The notes: generated by a model from the letters alone, not told the origin. DNA of 64,000 nt from Gordonibacter sp. An230 (GCF_002159915.1 NZ_NFJP01000015.1:1-64000), one strand, 5' to 3'. Positions 15,238 to 25,091 are shown, counted from the stretch's first letter. A program made the numbers and translations.

Positions 15238-18071
15238 CAGATCACATCCTTCGTGACGGGCTCTGATTGCAGGGTGGGCATGAACGGTTGGAACTCCCTG
15301 GCCTCGGTCCAGATGTTGGCGGGTTTCTCGCCCTTCTCGATTTTCACGGTGAATCCGCGGTTGGTGTAGGTGCCGATAGCCGGATTGAACGGCGCGTCGC
15401 TCTTCGTGAGGACGTTGACGTTGCATTCGCGCCAGCCAGCGGTTTTGTTTGGCTGGGACTCGTCGAAGCACTCGGGGTTCCAGAAGCGCTCCATCCACAC
15501 GCAGCGCGGGTTCACGCCTTCGGTGAGGTAGGCTCGCGCCGATATGCTGCCGCGACGGCTGGACACCTTCACCCAGTCCATGTGCGCGATTCCGTGCTCG
15601 GCGGCCGTTGCTGGGTTGATACGGATCTCCGCAGTGGGAAACAGCTCGCGGGCGAATGCCGAATGGCGCATCGTTCCGTGGTGGAAGTACGGTACGCGCC
15701 CGGAGGTGAGGACGAGCGGGAACTCCTCATCGGTAAGGGGGCTTTCGGCGGGCTCCACGTAGGTGCAGATGGGGCTGTAATCATCGCAGGGATCTTGCGG
15801 CTCAGGATAGGTGTACGGATATCCGGTTCGCGCCAGCTTGAGGTACAGCGAAGCGTAGGGTTCAAGCTTGCGCGATTCCGTGCCGAAGCCTGCGGGCAGT
15901 CCGTCGTCGACGATCATCTCGTGCTGGTTGTACACGTAGTATTTGTCTTCGGGCGTGACTTTGGGAACGTACGTGTCGATGTTAGCCTGCAGGTCGTCCC
16001 AGCTTTCCGCGCCGAAGGTCTTGGCGCAGCTTGCCTTGACGGCCTCCTCGGTGGCTTCGCCGACGTACGCGTTGGGGACGCCGGGAAGCGTGCCGCCCCA
16101 CTTCTCCTTGCACCTCTCCAAGATCTGTGCGGTGGGAATGGAGTGCGACACCGTCTCGCCGATATGGGTGCATTCGTTTTGCAGAAACACCATGTTGAGG
16201 TGCTTGTGGTCGGTGAGCGGCTCCTCAAGCCATTCGCGCGTGGGGAACACGAGGTCGGCCGCCTCCACGTGAAACGAGGTGAGCATGGGGTATTGGCAGA
16301 TGCAGTAGTCGATCTCCGAGATGGCGTCGTACCACGACGAGGCATTGGCCAGCATGGCCAGCTTGTTGCCCGACACGTCGAACCACAGCCGCGGTTTGTA
16401 GGGCTCGCCGGTGGTGATGGCTTGCAGCACTGAGGGGATGTGCACCATGAACCAGGTATGCAGGCCCTTGTGGGCGGTGGTGCCTAGGCCGTCTTTGTAC
16501 ATTTGGTTGACCATCTTTTGGATTTCGGGCATCTCTTGCGCGGCTTTCTCCATACGCGCCTGGTTCGCGGCATCCGACAGCCCCGGAATGGCGCAGCAGC
16601 CGTATTTGGTCATCGTTTGAGGGGCGTTTTGCGTCGTGCGCTTCATCGGGATGCTCGCCGGGCCCTTCTTGGTGATCGACGCGCCGGGCTTGTTGATATA
16701 GCCCATGATGATGTCGAGGCCGATGGCGCCGATGGATGCTTCGGACGACTGCGGGTGTTGGTCGGTCGCCACGCCGTGGCAGATGCCGCCGGTGGTGCCG
16801 TCGTCATCGGCGTGGGTGTACAGGCGGATAGCCGCTTCGATCTTGTCGGCCTCGAGCCAGCAGATATCGGCTGTGTGCTCGAGCGTCCAGGGGTCGGCCT
16901 CGTCGGCGTATATCTTGCCTGCGGTGCGGTAGGTCTTGCCGTTCACTTCGCCCTCCCAGAACACCTCGGGATCGACCAGGGCATCCTTGGGAGCCGAGAA
17001 CTCGAAGGGGGTTAGTGCGTTGGTCTTGAGGTCGAAGCAGACATAGGCGGGCGTGTCGTCGGGCGTGGATTGCGCGAAATCGGGGAACAGCTCGCTGGCC
17101 AGCACGGGCAGCTTCGTGTCCGGATCGATGAGGAAGGGCAGGTTCGTCCAGTACTTCGTGAACTCTTTGTTGTAGAGCTTGTTCTCGAAGATGTAGCGGA
17201 ACCAGCACAGCATGAGCGCGGTGTCGGTGCCTGGCCGGATGGGCAGCCACACATCGGCTTTGGTGGCATCGGGGCTGAAATTCGGGTCGATGACGACGGT
17301 CTTCACGCCGTTCGCGCGCAGTTCGGCCATGCCGCGACCGGATTGCGCGGTCTGCGAGACAGACGGCTGCGCACCCCAGATCACGATCACCTCGGATGCG
17401 TTGTCGTTGACCTTGAAGAACTCGGTGGACATGCTGTCCGCCACCGATTGGGTCTGATTGTCGCCAACCATGAACACGGTCGCGCAAACGCGCGGCATCA
17501 GGCATTGGGCGGCTCCCGGTTCGAAAATGTTGGGGGAGCCCAGCGACACGCAGGTGGTTTTGATCTGGTTGGACGAGTACGATCCGCCACCGCCTGTACT
17601 ACCAAAGAACGCATAGGGGCCGTACTTGTCGATGGTGTCGACGATGTGGGTGGCTGCCTCCTCGATGGCTTCGTCCCAAGAGATGATCTCCCATTTGTTT
17701 TCGCCGCGCTCGCCCGCACGGCGCAGGGGATGCAGGATGCGGCGCGGACTGTACATGGTTTGCAACTGGTTGAGGCATTTGGGGCAGATGGAACCGCGCG
17801 ACTCTCCGCCGTTGGGATCCCCCATGAGCTTGACTACCACGCCGTCTTTCAGGTAGGCGAGTACGGGACAGTGGCCCAGGCAGCCATGACAGCAGGTTTT
17901 CTTTATCTCGTCGTACTCAACCTTCTTGCGCTGGTCGCCTGCGCCAATCGTCGCCGAACTCGACGACGACTCCGTCATGCAGCCGCTCATGCTTGCGCCA
18001 ACGGCCGCAGCCGCGCCCGCAAGCAGCGCGCCTTGGACGAACGTACGGCGTGACAGATTCGCTCTCGTCAT
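15237..18071 (-). CDS. TAT-exported molybdopterin oxidoreductase, DMSO reductase family
   Basis: This 944-residue catalytic subunit has a twin-arginine signal (SRRTFVQGALL) and a possible lipobox (MSGC). Its N-terminal [4Fe-4S] motif is CX2CX3C (CHGCLGHC) with a fourth Cys in ICPKC. Molybdopterin-guanine-dinucleotide domains follow (GTDTALMLCWF; C-terminal DEEFPLVLTSGR and MDWVKVSSRRG). The Cys in GAAQCLMPR is a candidate Mo ligand. ATG 18071 follows AAGGAGGAGACGCT. The acceptor is not evident: it may be an S- or N-oxide, or an arsenate- or polysulfide-type substrate. The divergent operon supplies a TorD-like chaperone, fitting maturation of this enzyme. Confidence 0.87.
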   Translation of the reverse strand: MTRANLSRRTFVQGALLAGAAAAVGASMSGCMTESSSSSATIGAGDQRKKVEYDEIKKTCCHGCLGHCPVLAYLKDGVVVKLMGDPNGGESRGSICPKCLNQLQTMYSPRRILHPLRRAGERGENKWEIISWDEAIEEAATHIVDTIDKYGPYAFFGSTGGGGSYSSNQIKTTCVSLGSPNIFEPGAAQCLMPRVCATVFMVGDNQTQSVADSMSTEFFKVNDNASEVIVIWGAQPSVSQTAQSGRGMAELRANGVKTVVIDPNFSPDATKADVWLPIRPGTDTALMLCWFRYIFENKLYNKEFTKYWTNLPFLIDPDTKLPVLASELFPDFAQSTPDDTPAYVCFDLKTNALTPFEFSAPKDALVDPEVFWEGEVNGKTYRTAGKIYADEADPWTLEHTADICWLEADKIEAAIRLYTHADDDGTTGGICHGVATDQHPQSSEASIGAIGLDIIMGYINKPGASITKKGPASIPMKRTTQNAPQTMTKYGCCAIPGLSDAANQARMEKAAQEMPEIQKMVNQMYKDGLGTTAHKGLHTWFMVHIPSVLQAITTGEPYKPRLWFDVSGNKLAMLANASSWYDAISEIDYCICQYPMLTSFHVEAADLVFPTREWLEEPLTDHKHLNMVFLQNECTHIGETVSHSIPTAQILERCKEKWGGTLPGVPNAYVGEATEEAVKASCAKTFGAESWDDLQANIDTYVPKVTPEDKYYVYNQHEMIVDDGLPAGFGTESRKLEPYASLYLKLARTGYPYTYPEPQDPCDDYSPICTYVEPAESPLTDEEFPLVLTSGRVPYFHHGTMRHSAFARELFPTAEIRINPATAAEHGIAHMDWVKVSSRRGSISARAYLTEGVNPRCVWMERFWNPECFDESQPNKTAGWRECNVNVLTKSDAPFNPAIGTYTNRGFTVKIEKGEKPANIWTEAREFQPFMPTLQSEPVTKDVI

Positions 18072-18184
18072 AGCGTCTCCTCCTTTTTGGTGCCGTGGAT
18101 AGAACGTGTAAGCGCAGTATGGCAACCGCGGCAGAAGGGTGAAACGCCCAAACTGAACCGAAGTCAGAGAATGCGTTGGGGCGA

Positions 18185-18203
18185 CCGACCCAATTTGTGT
18201 CGG
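18185..18203. promoter_or_regulatory. Operator-like inverted repeat in the Dms-type divergent gap
   Basis: CCGAC and GTCGG flank a nearly symmetric core (CCAATTTGT) in the gap between the molybdopterin gene (start 114 bp away) and the divergent operon. The position matches the inverted repeats of the other cassettes, but the sequence differs. LuxR3 as binder is inferred. Confidence 0.4.
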
Positions 18204-18353
18204 TTTGAGGTGGGTTGGCTGCGAAAAGCACGCAGCGTGCGTCTGGCCAGCGGAACCGAGAGGCCGCACAATGCCGGACGAGAGGCGGACTCGCATCGGG
18301 TTCTACGGACGGGGGCGATCTGTGCACGTACGTAGACGCAGATAGGAGGAGAC

Positions 18354-19043
18354 ATGGACGCAATGCGAAGCAAGGCGGTCGAAGCTGCGGTCGGCGAATG
18401 CGTACTTGAGAGTTTGGAGAGCACGGTCAAACGGCATCCGCTCAATCGGGAGATCATGATCAAGGTGCTCCGGTACTGTTTCGAGGAACGCGTCTTGCAT
18501 GACGTGGAGAAGGAAATTCAAACGTATCCCGAGTTCGCCCAATGCACGCAGAACCCTTACCGGCTCGTGCGATTCCTTGTCGAGGCGGGCGGCTTGGATG
18601 AGGTGGAGAGGGCTGAAGATGGATCGATTGTACGTTCCGAGGACAAAGAAGGACTTACCGAGGACGAGGTGGACGATCTCGTGTGCGAAGTGGGCTATAT
18701 GACCACGGAGGCGGGCCGCGTCTTGGTCGAGGTGAACCTTCCTGAAGCGCGTCTGCGTGCGCTTTTGGGACTTGTTCCGGAACGCGAGGACGCTTATTGC
18801 GAAGTGCTCGAGTTCATTGCGCAGACTCCGCGGTCGTATGCAGAAGTCAAGGAGTTTTTGGCGGGGCGACCCGTGCTCGAGGTGACCATCGACGGCGTGC
18901 GGCAGACCATGCAGCCGAGTGTGTTCGTGGACAAGCTGGAGCGCGCCGGGGCGCTTGTGTGGGATGGGGAATGGAGATTGTCGGACGGCGGACTTCGGTT
19001 CCTTGAAGAGTCGAAGGCCATCGGGGAAGGAGGGATGAGATGA
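18354..19043 (+). CDS. Unknown protein in the Dms-type cluster
   Basis: I do not recognise this 229-residue, acidic, mostly helical soluble protein. No signal peptide or membrane segment is visible. The last 75 residues (SYAEVKEFLAGRP, QPSVFVDKLERAGALVWDGEWRLSDGG) look like a winged-helix fold, and the first half is helical. ATG 18354 has AGGAGGA upstream. The stop overlaps the TorD-like gene by four bases (ATGA), so the two are co-translated. A role in maturation or regulation of the molybdoenzyme is likely from position only. Confidence 0.65.
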   Translation: MDAMRSKAVEAAVGECVLESLESTVKRHPLNREIMIKVLRYCFEERVLHDVEKEIQTYPEFAQCTQNPYRLVRFLVEAGGLDEVERAEDGSIVRSEDKEGLTEDEVDDLVCEVGYMTTEAGRVLVEVNLPEARLRALLGLVPEREDAYCEVLEFIAQTPRSYAEVKEFLAGRPVLEVTIDGVRQTMQPSVFVDKLERAGALVWDGEWRLSDGGLRFLEESKAIGEGGMR

Positions 19044-19789
19044 CGGACGGGTGCGAGGAAACGCGGGAGGCCGGCTGTATCGACGAGCAGATAGCGGTTG
19101 CGCTGGAGGGGCGGCGGTCGTTCTATGACCTTTTGGCGGCACTGTATTTCAGGCCGCTTACGGCTGAGCAGATCGATCGGTTCGCGGTGTTCGACTGGTC
19201 GTGCTACGCCGAAGTGAACGAACGGTTTGCTGCTGGGGCGAACGATGTGCAACGTTATCTACGCAAACGCAACACGGGCACGCGGCAGGAGCTGGCGGTC
19301 GACTTCACCGGGTCGTTCGGCGGCACGTCGACGTGGGAGGGCCGCTACGCCGTTCCTTATGAGTCTGTGTTCACCTCCGAGGATGGCCTTATGTGCCAGG
19401 AGTCGTACCATGAGGTGCATGCGCTGTTCAGAGAATCGGGTGTGGCGCGGGCCGAAGGCTACGACTATCCCGACGACCATCTGTCGTTTATGTTCGAGTA
19501 TCTAGGCGTGCTGTCCGACCGTATGGAAGGTGGCGTGCGATGCGGCGCATGGGAAGAGGTTTTGAACTGGGCCGAGACGTCTGCTCGATTCGTGGACGAG
19601 CACGTCCTATCGTGGTTTGACGATTTCAAGGGCGTGGCTCTTCGGCTTGTGCGGACGAGGTTCTATCGGGGGTTCCTCGGTATCACCGAGGGGTTTTTAC
19701 GGTTCGACCGCGAATTACTCGATGACGTGGCCGACGTGGCGCGCCTACGTGCCGCCGAGTGCGTATCTGGACTTGCGGAGGCGATGTGA
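19040..19789 (+). CDS. TorD/DmsD-family molybdoenzyme chaperone
   Basis: This 249-residue all-helical cytoplasmic protein has TorD-family landmarks: RRSFYDLLAALYFRPL near the N-terminus, PYESVF in the middle and the signature YDYPDDHLSFMFEYLGVL. Such chaperones bind the TAT signal and core of one molybdoenzyme, hold it for cofactor insertion and delay export. The obvious client is the divergently encoded oxidoreductase at 15237-18071. Its start overlaps the preceding stop, and the next gene begins 2 bp later. Confidence 0.8.
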   Translation: MTDGCEETREAGCIDEQIAVALEGRRSFYDLLAALYFRPLTAEQIDRFAVFDWSCYAEVNERFAAGANDVQRYLRKRNTGTRQELAVDFTGSFGGTSTWEGRYAVPYESVFTSEDGLMCQESYHEVHALFRESGVARAEGYDYPDDHLSFMFEYLGVLSDRMEGGVRCGAWEEVLNWAETSARFVDEHVLSWFDDFKGVALRLVRTRFYRGFLGITEGFLRFDRELLDDVADVARLRAAECVSGLAEAM

Positions 19790-19790
19790 C

Positions 19791-20477
19791 ATGGCGTTTC
19801 TCGTGACGCTTGCATGCAGCTTCGTTGCAGTGCTGCTACTGCGCAAGCCCATTGCCAAGGCTCCGCTTGCGTTCTACGCGTTGTCTGCGGCGACGGTCGT
19901 TGCGTGCGTGGCTTCGGCGGTGTTCGACATGCCGCGACTCGTGTGGACGGCGCTGTTCGTTTTGGAGCAGAAGTGCATCCTTCCGCTCGCATTGTTCACT
20001 ATCGTGATGTTCGTCGGATGCTTCTCGACGGATTCGTTCGTGTCTCGTTGTATCCGACCCATACGCTCGGAGCTCTCTATCATCGCATGGATACTATCGC
20101 TCGCGCATGTGGCAGTGTATGTACAGGGGTATGTGCCGCGCATCCTCGGCGGGGGCGCGCTGGCGGGTAATGTGGCGGTGTCGTTCGGTGTGGCCGCAGT
20201 TTTGCTTGCGGTTTTGCTCGTGCTGGGCGTGACATCGTTTCATGTAGTGAAGAGGTGCATGCCCACCGCGTTATGGACTAAGGTGCAGAGAGGGGCGTAC
20301 GTGTTCTTCGGTTTGGCGTTCGTGCACGTGTCGCTCATGTTGACGCCTTCTGCCCTGCAGGGAGGGCGGGTCGCTCAGGTGAGCATAGCGGTGTACGTAG
20401 CGGTGTTCGCGCTGTACGCGTGCTTGCGCATTGCGCGTGCCCTCCATGATCGCGGTGATCGAGACAGGGCTGCCTGA
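19791..20477 (+). CDS. Ferric-reductase-like (YedZ/MsrQ-type) haem membrane protein
   Basis: This 228-residue integral membrane protein has about six helices. Histidines at matching helix positions (SLAHVAVYV, TSFHVVKR, FVHVSLML) could bind haem b as in ferric-reductase-like proteins. Such proteins move electrons across the membrane to exported enzymes. Its place in the chaperone operon suggests it is a second electron-entry route for the Dms-type enzyme, beside the DmsC-like anchor. ATG 19791 follows a GGAGG at about 19776. Confidence 0.7.
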   Translation: MAFLVTLACSFVAVLLLRKPIAKAPLAFYALSAATVVACVASAVFDMPRLVWTALFVLEQKCILPLALFTIVMFVGCFSTDSFVSRCIRPIRSELSIIAWILSLAHVAVYVQGYVPRILGGGALAGNVAVSFGVAAVLLAVLLVLGVTSFHVVKRCMPTALWTKVQRGAYVFFGLAFVHVSLMLTPSALQGGRVAQVSIAVYVAVFALYACLRIARALHDRGDRDRAA

Positions 20478-20514
20478 GGCGCACCTGCATATGCGTACTT
20501 GCGCGCTCGGAAGC

Positions 20515-20546
20515 TTGCGGGGGGGGGGTCGGGGCTATGGTATAGT
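20515..20546 (+). promoter_or_regulatory. LuxR3 promoter with poly-G spacer
   Basis: TTGCGG (20515-20520) and TATAGT (20541-20546) flank a 20-bp spacer. A run of ten G (20519-20528) spans the end of the -35 and the spacer. Loss of about three G would restore a 17-bp spacer. The ATG of LuxR3 is 61 bp downstream. Promoter assignment is by sequence only. Confidence 0.5.
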
Positions 20547-20607
20547 CGGTGTTTGTCGGCGCGCAGGTGTTTGTTTGCCGCCGATGGATTTCGGCGAGGG
20601 GGATCGC

Positions 20608-22143
20608 ATGGGGAAGAGCACGTTTGAAACCAAGGTGTTGGAAGCGTTGCCGATAGCGCCGTTTCTGGCGTTTGGCCTCATCGTGGCATGGTCGCAGATC
20701 CCCGGCAGCGGAAGCGTGCAGCTGCCGAGGATGTGCGAGAGCGCTGCGGGCGCGTCATTGGAGTCCTCGATTGAGGCACTTGCCAATGGTATCGCCCTCA
20801 TCGTGGCGGGGCTGGTCGCCCGGAAGCTCGGGCGGCCCGTCTTGGAACCGCGTCTGGTGTTCGCGGCGGGCGTTGTGGCTGCTGCTGGCTGCGCTGTCCT
20901 GCTGGCCATCGGGCCGCTCGGGCTGCCCGCTGCGTTGTCATTTGCGTTGGCGGCGCTTGCTCACTGCGTCTGCGGGGCCGCTACTGCCATCATCTTTCTC
21001 AAGGCGGGCGAGTTGTACGGCAGTTTGTCGGGCCGTGCCGCCGTCACGAGGCTCGCGTGGTCGCACGTTATGGCGGGGCTCATCTTCTTCCTCGTGGTGG
21101 GGATGGGCGTGTGGATGGTTCCCGGCACGGGCGACACGCTGGTCGGTGCCGCCGCGTACGTGGGGTTGCCGCTGGCGGCAGCTGCGTGCGCAAACATGGC
21201 CCCTTTGGAAGGCGGTGACGCACCGTACGTGGAAAGCGATAGGGGCGTTCCTACGGTATTCTGGAAGCTGATCGCCGTCATATTCGTGCTGTGCTCCGTG
21301 ATGATAGCAGTGAGCACCGCCACCTCGTCGCTGTACCCCCATGATGTGGTGGTCGAGGGGTCGCATGTGAGCAACTTTGTGCGTATCGCTCTGGCTTTTT
21401 TGCTGATTTGGAGCACGCTTTCGCTCGGTGCGGAGGATTTTGCGCTTGGGCGCGCCTACGTAGCCATCATGCTGTTCTCCATCGCGTTGGTTACCATGTC
21501 GCCGGTGATGGTGGAGGTATCTTCTGCGTGGGGCTATCTTTCGAATGTGGTCATGCTGCTGTTTCGTATGCTTCATTGGGTTATTTTGAGCCTCATCGTG
21601 TGTCAGAAGCATCTCTCTCCGGTGCTCGTGTTCGGTTTGGGGTGCGGCACACAAACGCTCGGCAGGGCCATCGGCGGATTCACGGGGTACGCGCTTGCTG
21701 ACGGCTTCGGCGATCCGTCGTTCCGCTTTGCCGTGTGCATTGTGCTCACGCTAGCTATCGTGTCTTGCGCGTTCCTCGTGTTCTCCGAGAAGTCCCTCGA
21801 TGAGCTGTTCGCCCCCTCGAGTGCCTCCGAGATCACGCTCGTCGATCTGTTCGGCACTGTGACGCATCCCGTGGTCGATTTGGAAGCCGAGGCTCCTGTT
21901 GCCAAGCGGCGGTTCGCAGAAAGCATCGACAAGCTGTCCGAACAACATGGCCTGTCGAAGAGGGAAAAGGAGGTGTTCCGTTATTTGGCGATGGGCTACA
22001 ATCCCAACATGATCGCCGAGAAGCTCCATATCTCTTGGAACACCGTGCGGGGCCATTCGCGTAATGTGTATGCAAAGCTCGGCGTCCACACAAGGCAGGA
22101 TCTTATGGAGCTGGTGGAGGATGCGAAGGGCGCTGCCGGATGA
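20608..22143 (+). CDS. LuxR-family regulator with multi-pass membrane domain (LuxR3)
   Basis: This 511-residue protein has about twelve hydrophobic segments. A cytoplasmic linker and a C-terminal LuxR helix-turn-helix (LSKREKEVFRYLAMG, HISWNTVRGHSRNVYAKLG, HTRQDLMEL) follow. ATG 20608 was chosen for the GAGGGGG at 20596-20602; ATG 20584 in the same frame is possible. It follows the chaperone/haem-protein operon in the same direction, 130 bp later, with its own promoter carrying a G run. It is presumed to regulate the Dms-type cluster. Confidence 0.85.
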   Translation: MGKSTFETKVLEALPIAPFLAFGLIVAWSQIPGSGSVQLPRMCESAAGASLESSIEALANGIALIVAGLVARKLGRPVLEPRLVFAAGVVAAAGCAVLLAIGPLGLPAALSFALAALAHCVCGAATAIIFLKAGELYGSLSGRAAVTRLAWSHVMAGLIFFLVVGMGVWMVPGTGDTLVGAAAYVGLPLAAAACANMAPLEGGDAPYVESDRGVPTVFWKLIAVIFVLCSVMIAVSTATSSLYPHDVVVEGSHVSNFVRIALAFLLIWSTLSLGAEDFALGRAYVAIMLFSIALVTMSPVMVEVSSAWGYLSNVVMLLFRMLHWVILSLIVCQKHLSPVLVFGLGCGTQTLGRAIGGFTGYALADGFGDPSFRFAVCIVLTLAIVSCAFLVFSEKSLDELFAPSSASEITLVDLFGTVTHPVVDLEAEAPVAKRRFAESIDKLSEQHGLSKREKEVFRYLAMGYNPNMIAEKLHISWNTVRGHSRNVYAKLGVHTRQDLMELVEDAKGAAG

Positions 22144-22305
22144 GCGCCTCCCTTGTGCCTCTCCGGCGCTCTCTTCCCGTCCTTTGTCGGGCGGTACAGT
22201 GGAGGTTCGCCGCTTTTCTTTCCAGGATGCGGCATCCGGCGGCGATGTTGCCCTACAGTAGTGCAACGCGTCATCGCGACGCTGTTGGCGAGGAAGGGAA
22301 CTGAC

Positions 22306-23589
22306 ATGACGGTTAAGCTGGGGCTCGTGGGCACGGGCACCGTGGGCGGCGGGTGCATCGACATCCTGAAGAGCCATCGCGAAGACTTCAAGCGCCACTA
22401 CGGCATCGACGTGGAGCTTGCGTGCGTGTGCTCGCGCAATCCCGAACAGGCCATCGCGCACGGCGTGGAGGATCTGTTCACGCAAGATTATCGCGACATC
22501 TTGGACGACCCGGACATCGACATCGTCATCGAGCTCATCGGCGGCACCACCGTGGCGCGCGACGTGGTGCTGGGCGCCCTGCGCGCCGGCAAGAACGTGG
22601 TCACGGCGAACAAGGCGCTCATGGCCACGCATGGCGAAGAGGTCATGCGCGCGGCCGAGGAAGCGGGCAAGGAGATCGCGTTCGAGGCCAGCGTGGGCGG
22701 CGGCATCCCCATCATCGATCCGATGAAGCACTCGCTCATCGCCAACGAGGTGAGTTCGGTCATGGGCATCGTGAACGGCACGACGAACTACATGCTCACC
22801 CGCATGGTGGAGGACGGGCTGAGCTACGACGATGCCCTGCGCGAGGCTCAAGAGAAGGGCTTCGCCGAAGCCGATCCCTCCGCTGACGTGGACGGATTCG
22901 ACGCCGCCGCGAAAATAGCCATTCTCGCATCCATCGCGTTCAACTCGCGCGTGACCATCGGCGACGTGCACACCGAGGGCATTCGCTCCGTCACGACGAT
23001 GGATCTGGACGCTGCGCGCGACATGGGCTATTGCGTGAAGCTGCTGGCTCTCGCGCATCGCACGCCGCAGGGCATCGACGTGCGCGTGCATCCCACCATG
23101 CTGCCGCTGTCGCATCAGCTTGCCACCGTGAACGGTGTGTACAACGCCATTTACGTGACGGGCGACGCTGTGGGCGAGACGATGTTCTTCGGCGAAGGCG
23201 CGGGAGCCGGCCCGGCTGCGAGCGCCGTCATGGGCGACGTGCTGGAGGTGGCGCGCCACGTGCAGCAGGGCATCGGGCCCGTCGTGGGTTGCACGTGCAC
23301 CGACGATCTGCCTATCGTGCCGATGGACGAGCTCAAAACCAGGTACTACATCCGTTTCAGGGTGGCCGACCGCTCCGGCGTGCTGGCCGCGATGGCGGGA
23401 GTGTTCGCAAAGCACAACGTGAGCGTGTACTCGGTGGTGCAGCGCGGCAAGAAGGACGGCTGCTCGGTGGACATCGTGTACGTCACGCACACGGCGCGCG
23501 AGAAGAGCGTGCGCGATGTGCTGGCCGAGATCGCCGAACTCGACGACGTGCTGCGAGACGAGCCGAGCGTCATCCGCGTCGAAGACTAG
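22306..23589 (+). CDS. hom: Homoserine dehydrogenase
   Basis: This 427-residue enzyme reduces aspartate semialdehyde to homoserine with NAD(P)H, feeding threonine and the methionine pathway encoded at 47-51 kb. It shows the Rossmann motif GLVGTGTVGGG at residues 5-15, the catalytic region GIVNGTTNYMLTRM and GFAEADPSADVDG, and a C-terminal ACT domain (about 345-427) for feedback control, probably by threonine. ATG 22306 has AGGAAGGGAA upstream; an in-frame start at 22153 would add an unrelated leader. Confidence 0.93.
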   Translation: MTVKLGLVGTGTVGGGCIDILKSHREDFKRHYGIDVELACVCSRNPEQAIAHGVEDLFTQDYRDILDDPDIDIVIELIGGTTVARDVVLGALRAGKNVVTANKALMATHGEEVMRAAEEAGKEIAFEASVGGGIPIIDPMKHSLIANEVSSVMGIVNGTTNYMLTRMVEDGLSYDDALREAQEKGFAEADPSADVDGFDAAAKIAILASIAFNSRVTIGDVHTEGIRSVTTMDLDAARDMGYCVKLLALAHRTPQGIDVRVHPTMLPLSHQLATVNGVYNAIYVTGDAVGETMFFGEGAGAGPAASAVMGDVLEVARHVQQGIGPVVGCTCTDDLPIVPMDELKTRYYIRFRVADRSGVLAAMAGVFAKHNVSVYSVVQRGKKDGCSVDIVYVTHTAREKSVRDVLAEIAELDDVLRDEPSVIRVED

Positions 23590-24300
23590 GTCGTACAGGG
23601 CAAGGGGCGCCGGGTAGCGCGGTCGTCTCCGATCCCGAGGCGTTGCGGCGCGGGGCCTCGATGGCGGGCGCGGAGAGATCGCGTGGTTGCTGCCGTGCAG
23701 GCACACGGGCGCGCCGAGCGCCTCGGCAGTGTTTCACGGAGCGGGCGGCCTTGGCGTTTTCGACACGCGGACTGTGGTTGCTTTGTGACCGCGGCGTGTC
23801 GGTTCGTTGACAGACGCATTGCGGCGGCGAAGCGGCGGTCTTGGTTCAATACCATACGCCCGAGAGGGCAACGGCGGCGTGCCCCTTCGAGGCCGCGCTC
23901 GCTTGCGGGCGTTCAGCGCGATGCTGCGCGATGGGCGCTCCTCCGCTTTCGCCGCACGTCGGGCGCTTTTGACTTTTGCTCGTCGCGCGCGATGCGGGCG
24001 GTCTCCTGCATGCGGATCGGACGGCGTTCTTCCGAACCGGATGCGTCGCCGGGCCAGGGCGCAAAACCTGCCAAGGGCGCATGCGGATGAGGGCATGCGG
24101 ATGAGGATCAGCAGAGGGCTGTCGTGCGTTCGCTCGCGCGGCTTATTGGCGGCGTGCTCGTCTGCGTGCGCCTCGCCCTGACGGTTGAGGCCGAGGCGCG
24201 CCTCGCCCGACCGCCACTCGGCGCGCAATGTGCGGCATGCGCTGCTCTTTTATGGCGAGCGGAGAGCGAAGAAGGCGAAGAGACGGAAAGAAGGCGTTTT
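23590..24300. other. Gene-free interval between hom and the zinc-ribbon gene
   Basis: About 710 bp of GC-rich sequence. Open frames run through it on both strands, as expected from base composition, but none shows domain content or a start-site context that I can support. Confidence 0.45.
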
Positions 24301-24717
24301 GTGAAGGGCTTTCTCGAGCGTTTGCAATGGAAGCTTGCGGACATGATGCAGGGAAGGCGCGGAGCCGACACTCTGTCGAGTTTCCTTGTGGTCGTGGCCA
24401 TCGTTCTGCTACTCGCGTCGGTCGTTCCCGGGCTTGATGCGCTATCGTGGGTGGCTCTAGCTGCGCTGGCGTACTCGTTGTTCCGCACGTATTCGAGGAA
24501 CGTTGCGGCACGTGATCGCGAAAACGCCGCGTTCGAGCGCGTCGTGGAAAAGCCTCGCAAGCAGCTTTCGCTTGCGTGCAAGGCGTGGACGAACCGCAAG
24601 ACCACGCGCTATTTCAAGTGCAAAGGCTGCGGGCAGGTGCTGTCGGTGCCGCGCGGCAAAGGGACGCTGCGCGTGGTGTGCCCCAAATGCAAGACCGAGA
24701 GCACGATGAAGTCGTAA
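24301..24717 (+). CDS. Membrane protein with C-terminal zinc ribbon
   Basis: This 138-residue protein starts at GTG 24301, seven bases after AAAGAAGG. Two adjacent hydrophobic helices (about residues 25-60) are followed by a basic helix and a zinc ribbon, CKGCG then CPKCK, about 16 residues apart. It is probably a small membrane protein with a cytoplasmic metal-binding tail. It leads a same-strand group with a DUF5685 protein and DnaJ/DnaK-like chaperones, so a related role is possible. The gap 24718-25091 that follows holds nothing I can support. Confidence 0.7.
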   Translation: MKGFLERLQWKLADMMQGRRGADTLSSFLVVVAIVLLLASVVPGLDALSWVALAALAYSLFRTYSRNVAARDRENAAFERVVEKPRKQLSLACKAWTNRKTTRYFKCKGCGQVLSVPRGKGTLRVVCPKCKTESTMKS

Positions 24718-25091
24718 GGGCGCGCTGTGGGCACCGACGTTTTCAAACGCGAGTCGTTCTCGGCCATGCGCGATGCGCGGAGGACTTCGCACGCGTCGAG
24801 GCTCGCCGCAGCTTCGCCGAGTGGCCGGATACGCGCCTTGCCCGCGGGCTTTCTCCTCATGCGCTGCAGATCGGAATCTCGCGAGCGCATGGGGCGCGGT
24901 TGCGGCGAAGCGGGCAGGCGCCCTTTGCGGCTGCGGGCGCTCGGGAAGGGACGCGCGCCGCTTGCGGGCATCGGCGGAGCGGAGCGGCGCCGCCGCGTCG
25001 GCGCGCTCGTCGTCGAACCCTCCGCAACGCACGGTGCCCTCGTCGGGGGCGTCCGGGCGCTTGGCGGGCCGTCACGAAAGCTGGCGCGCTG

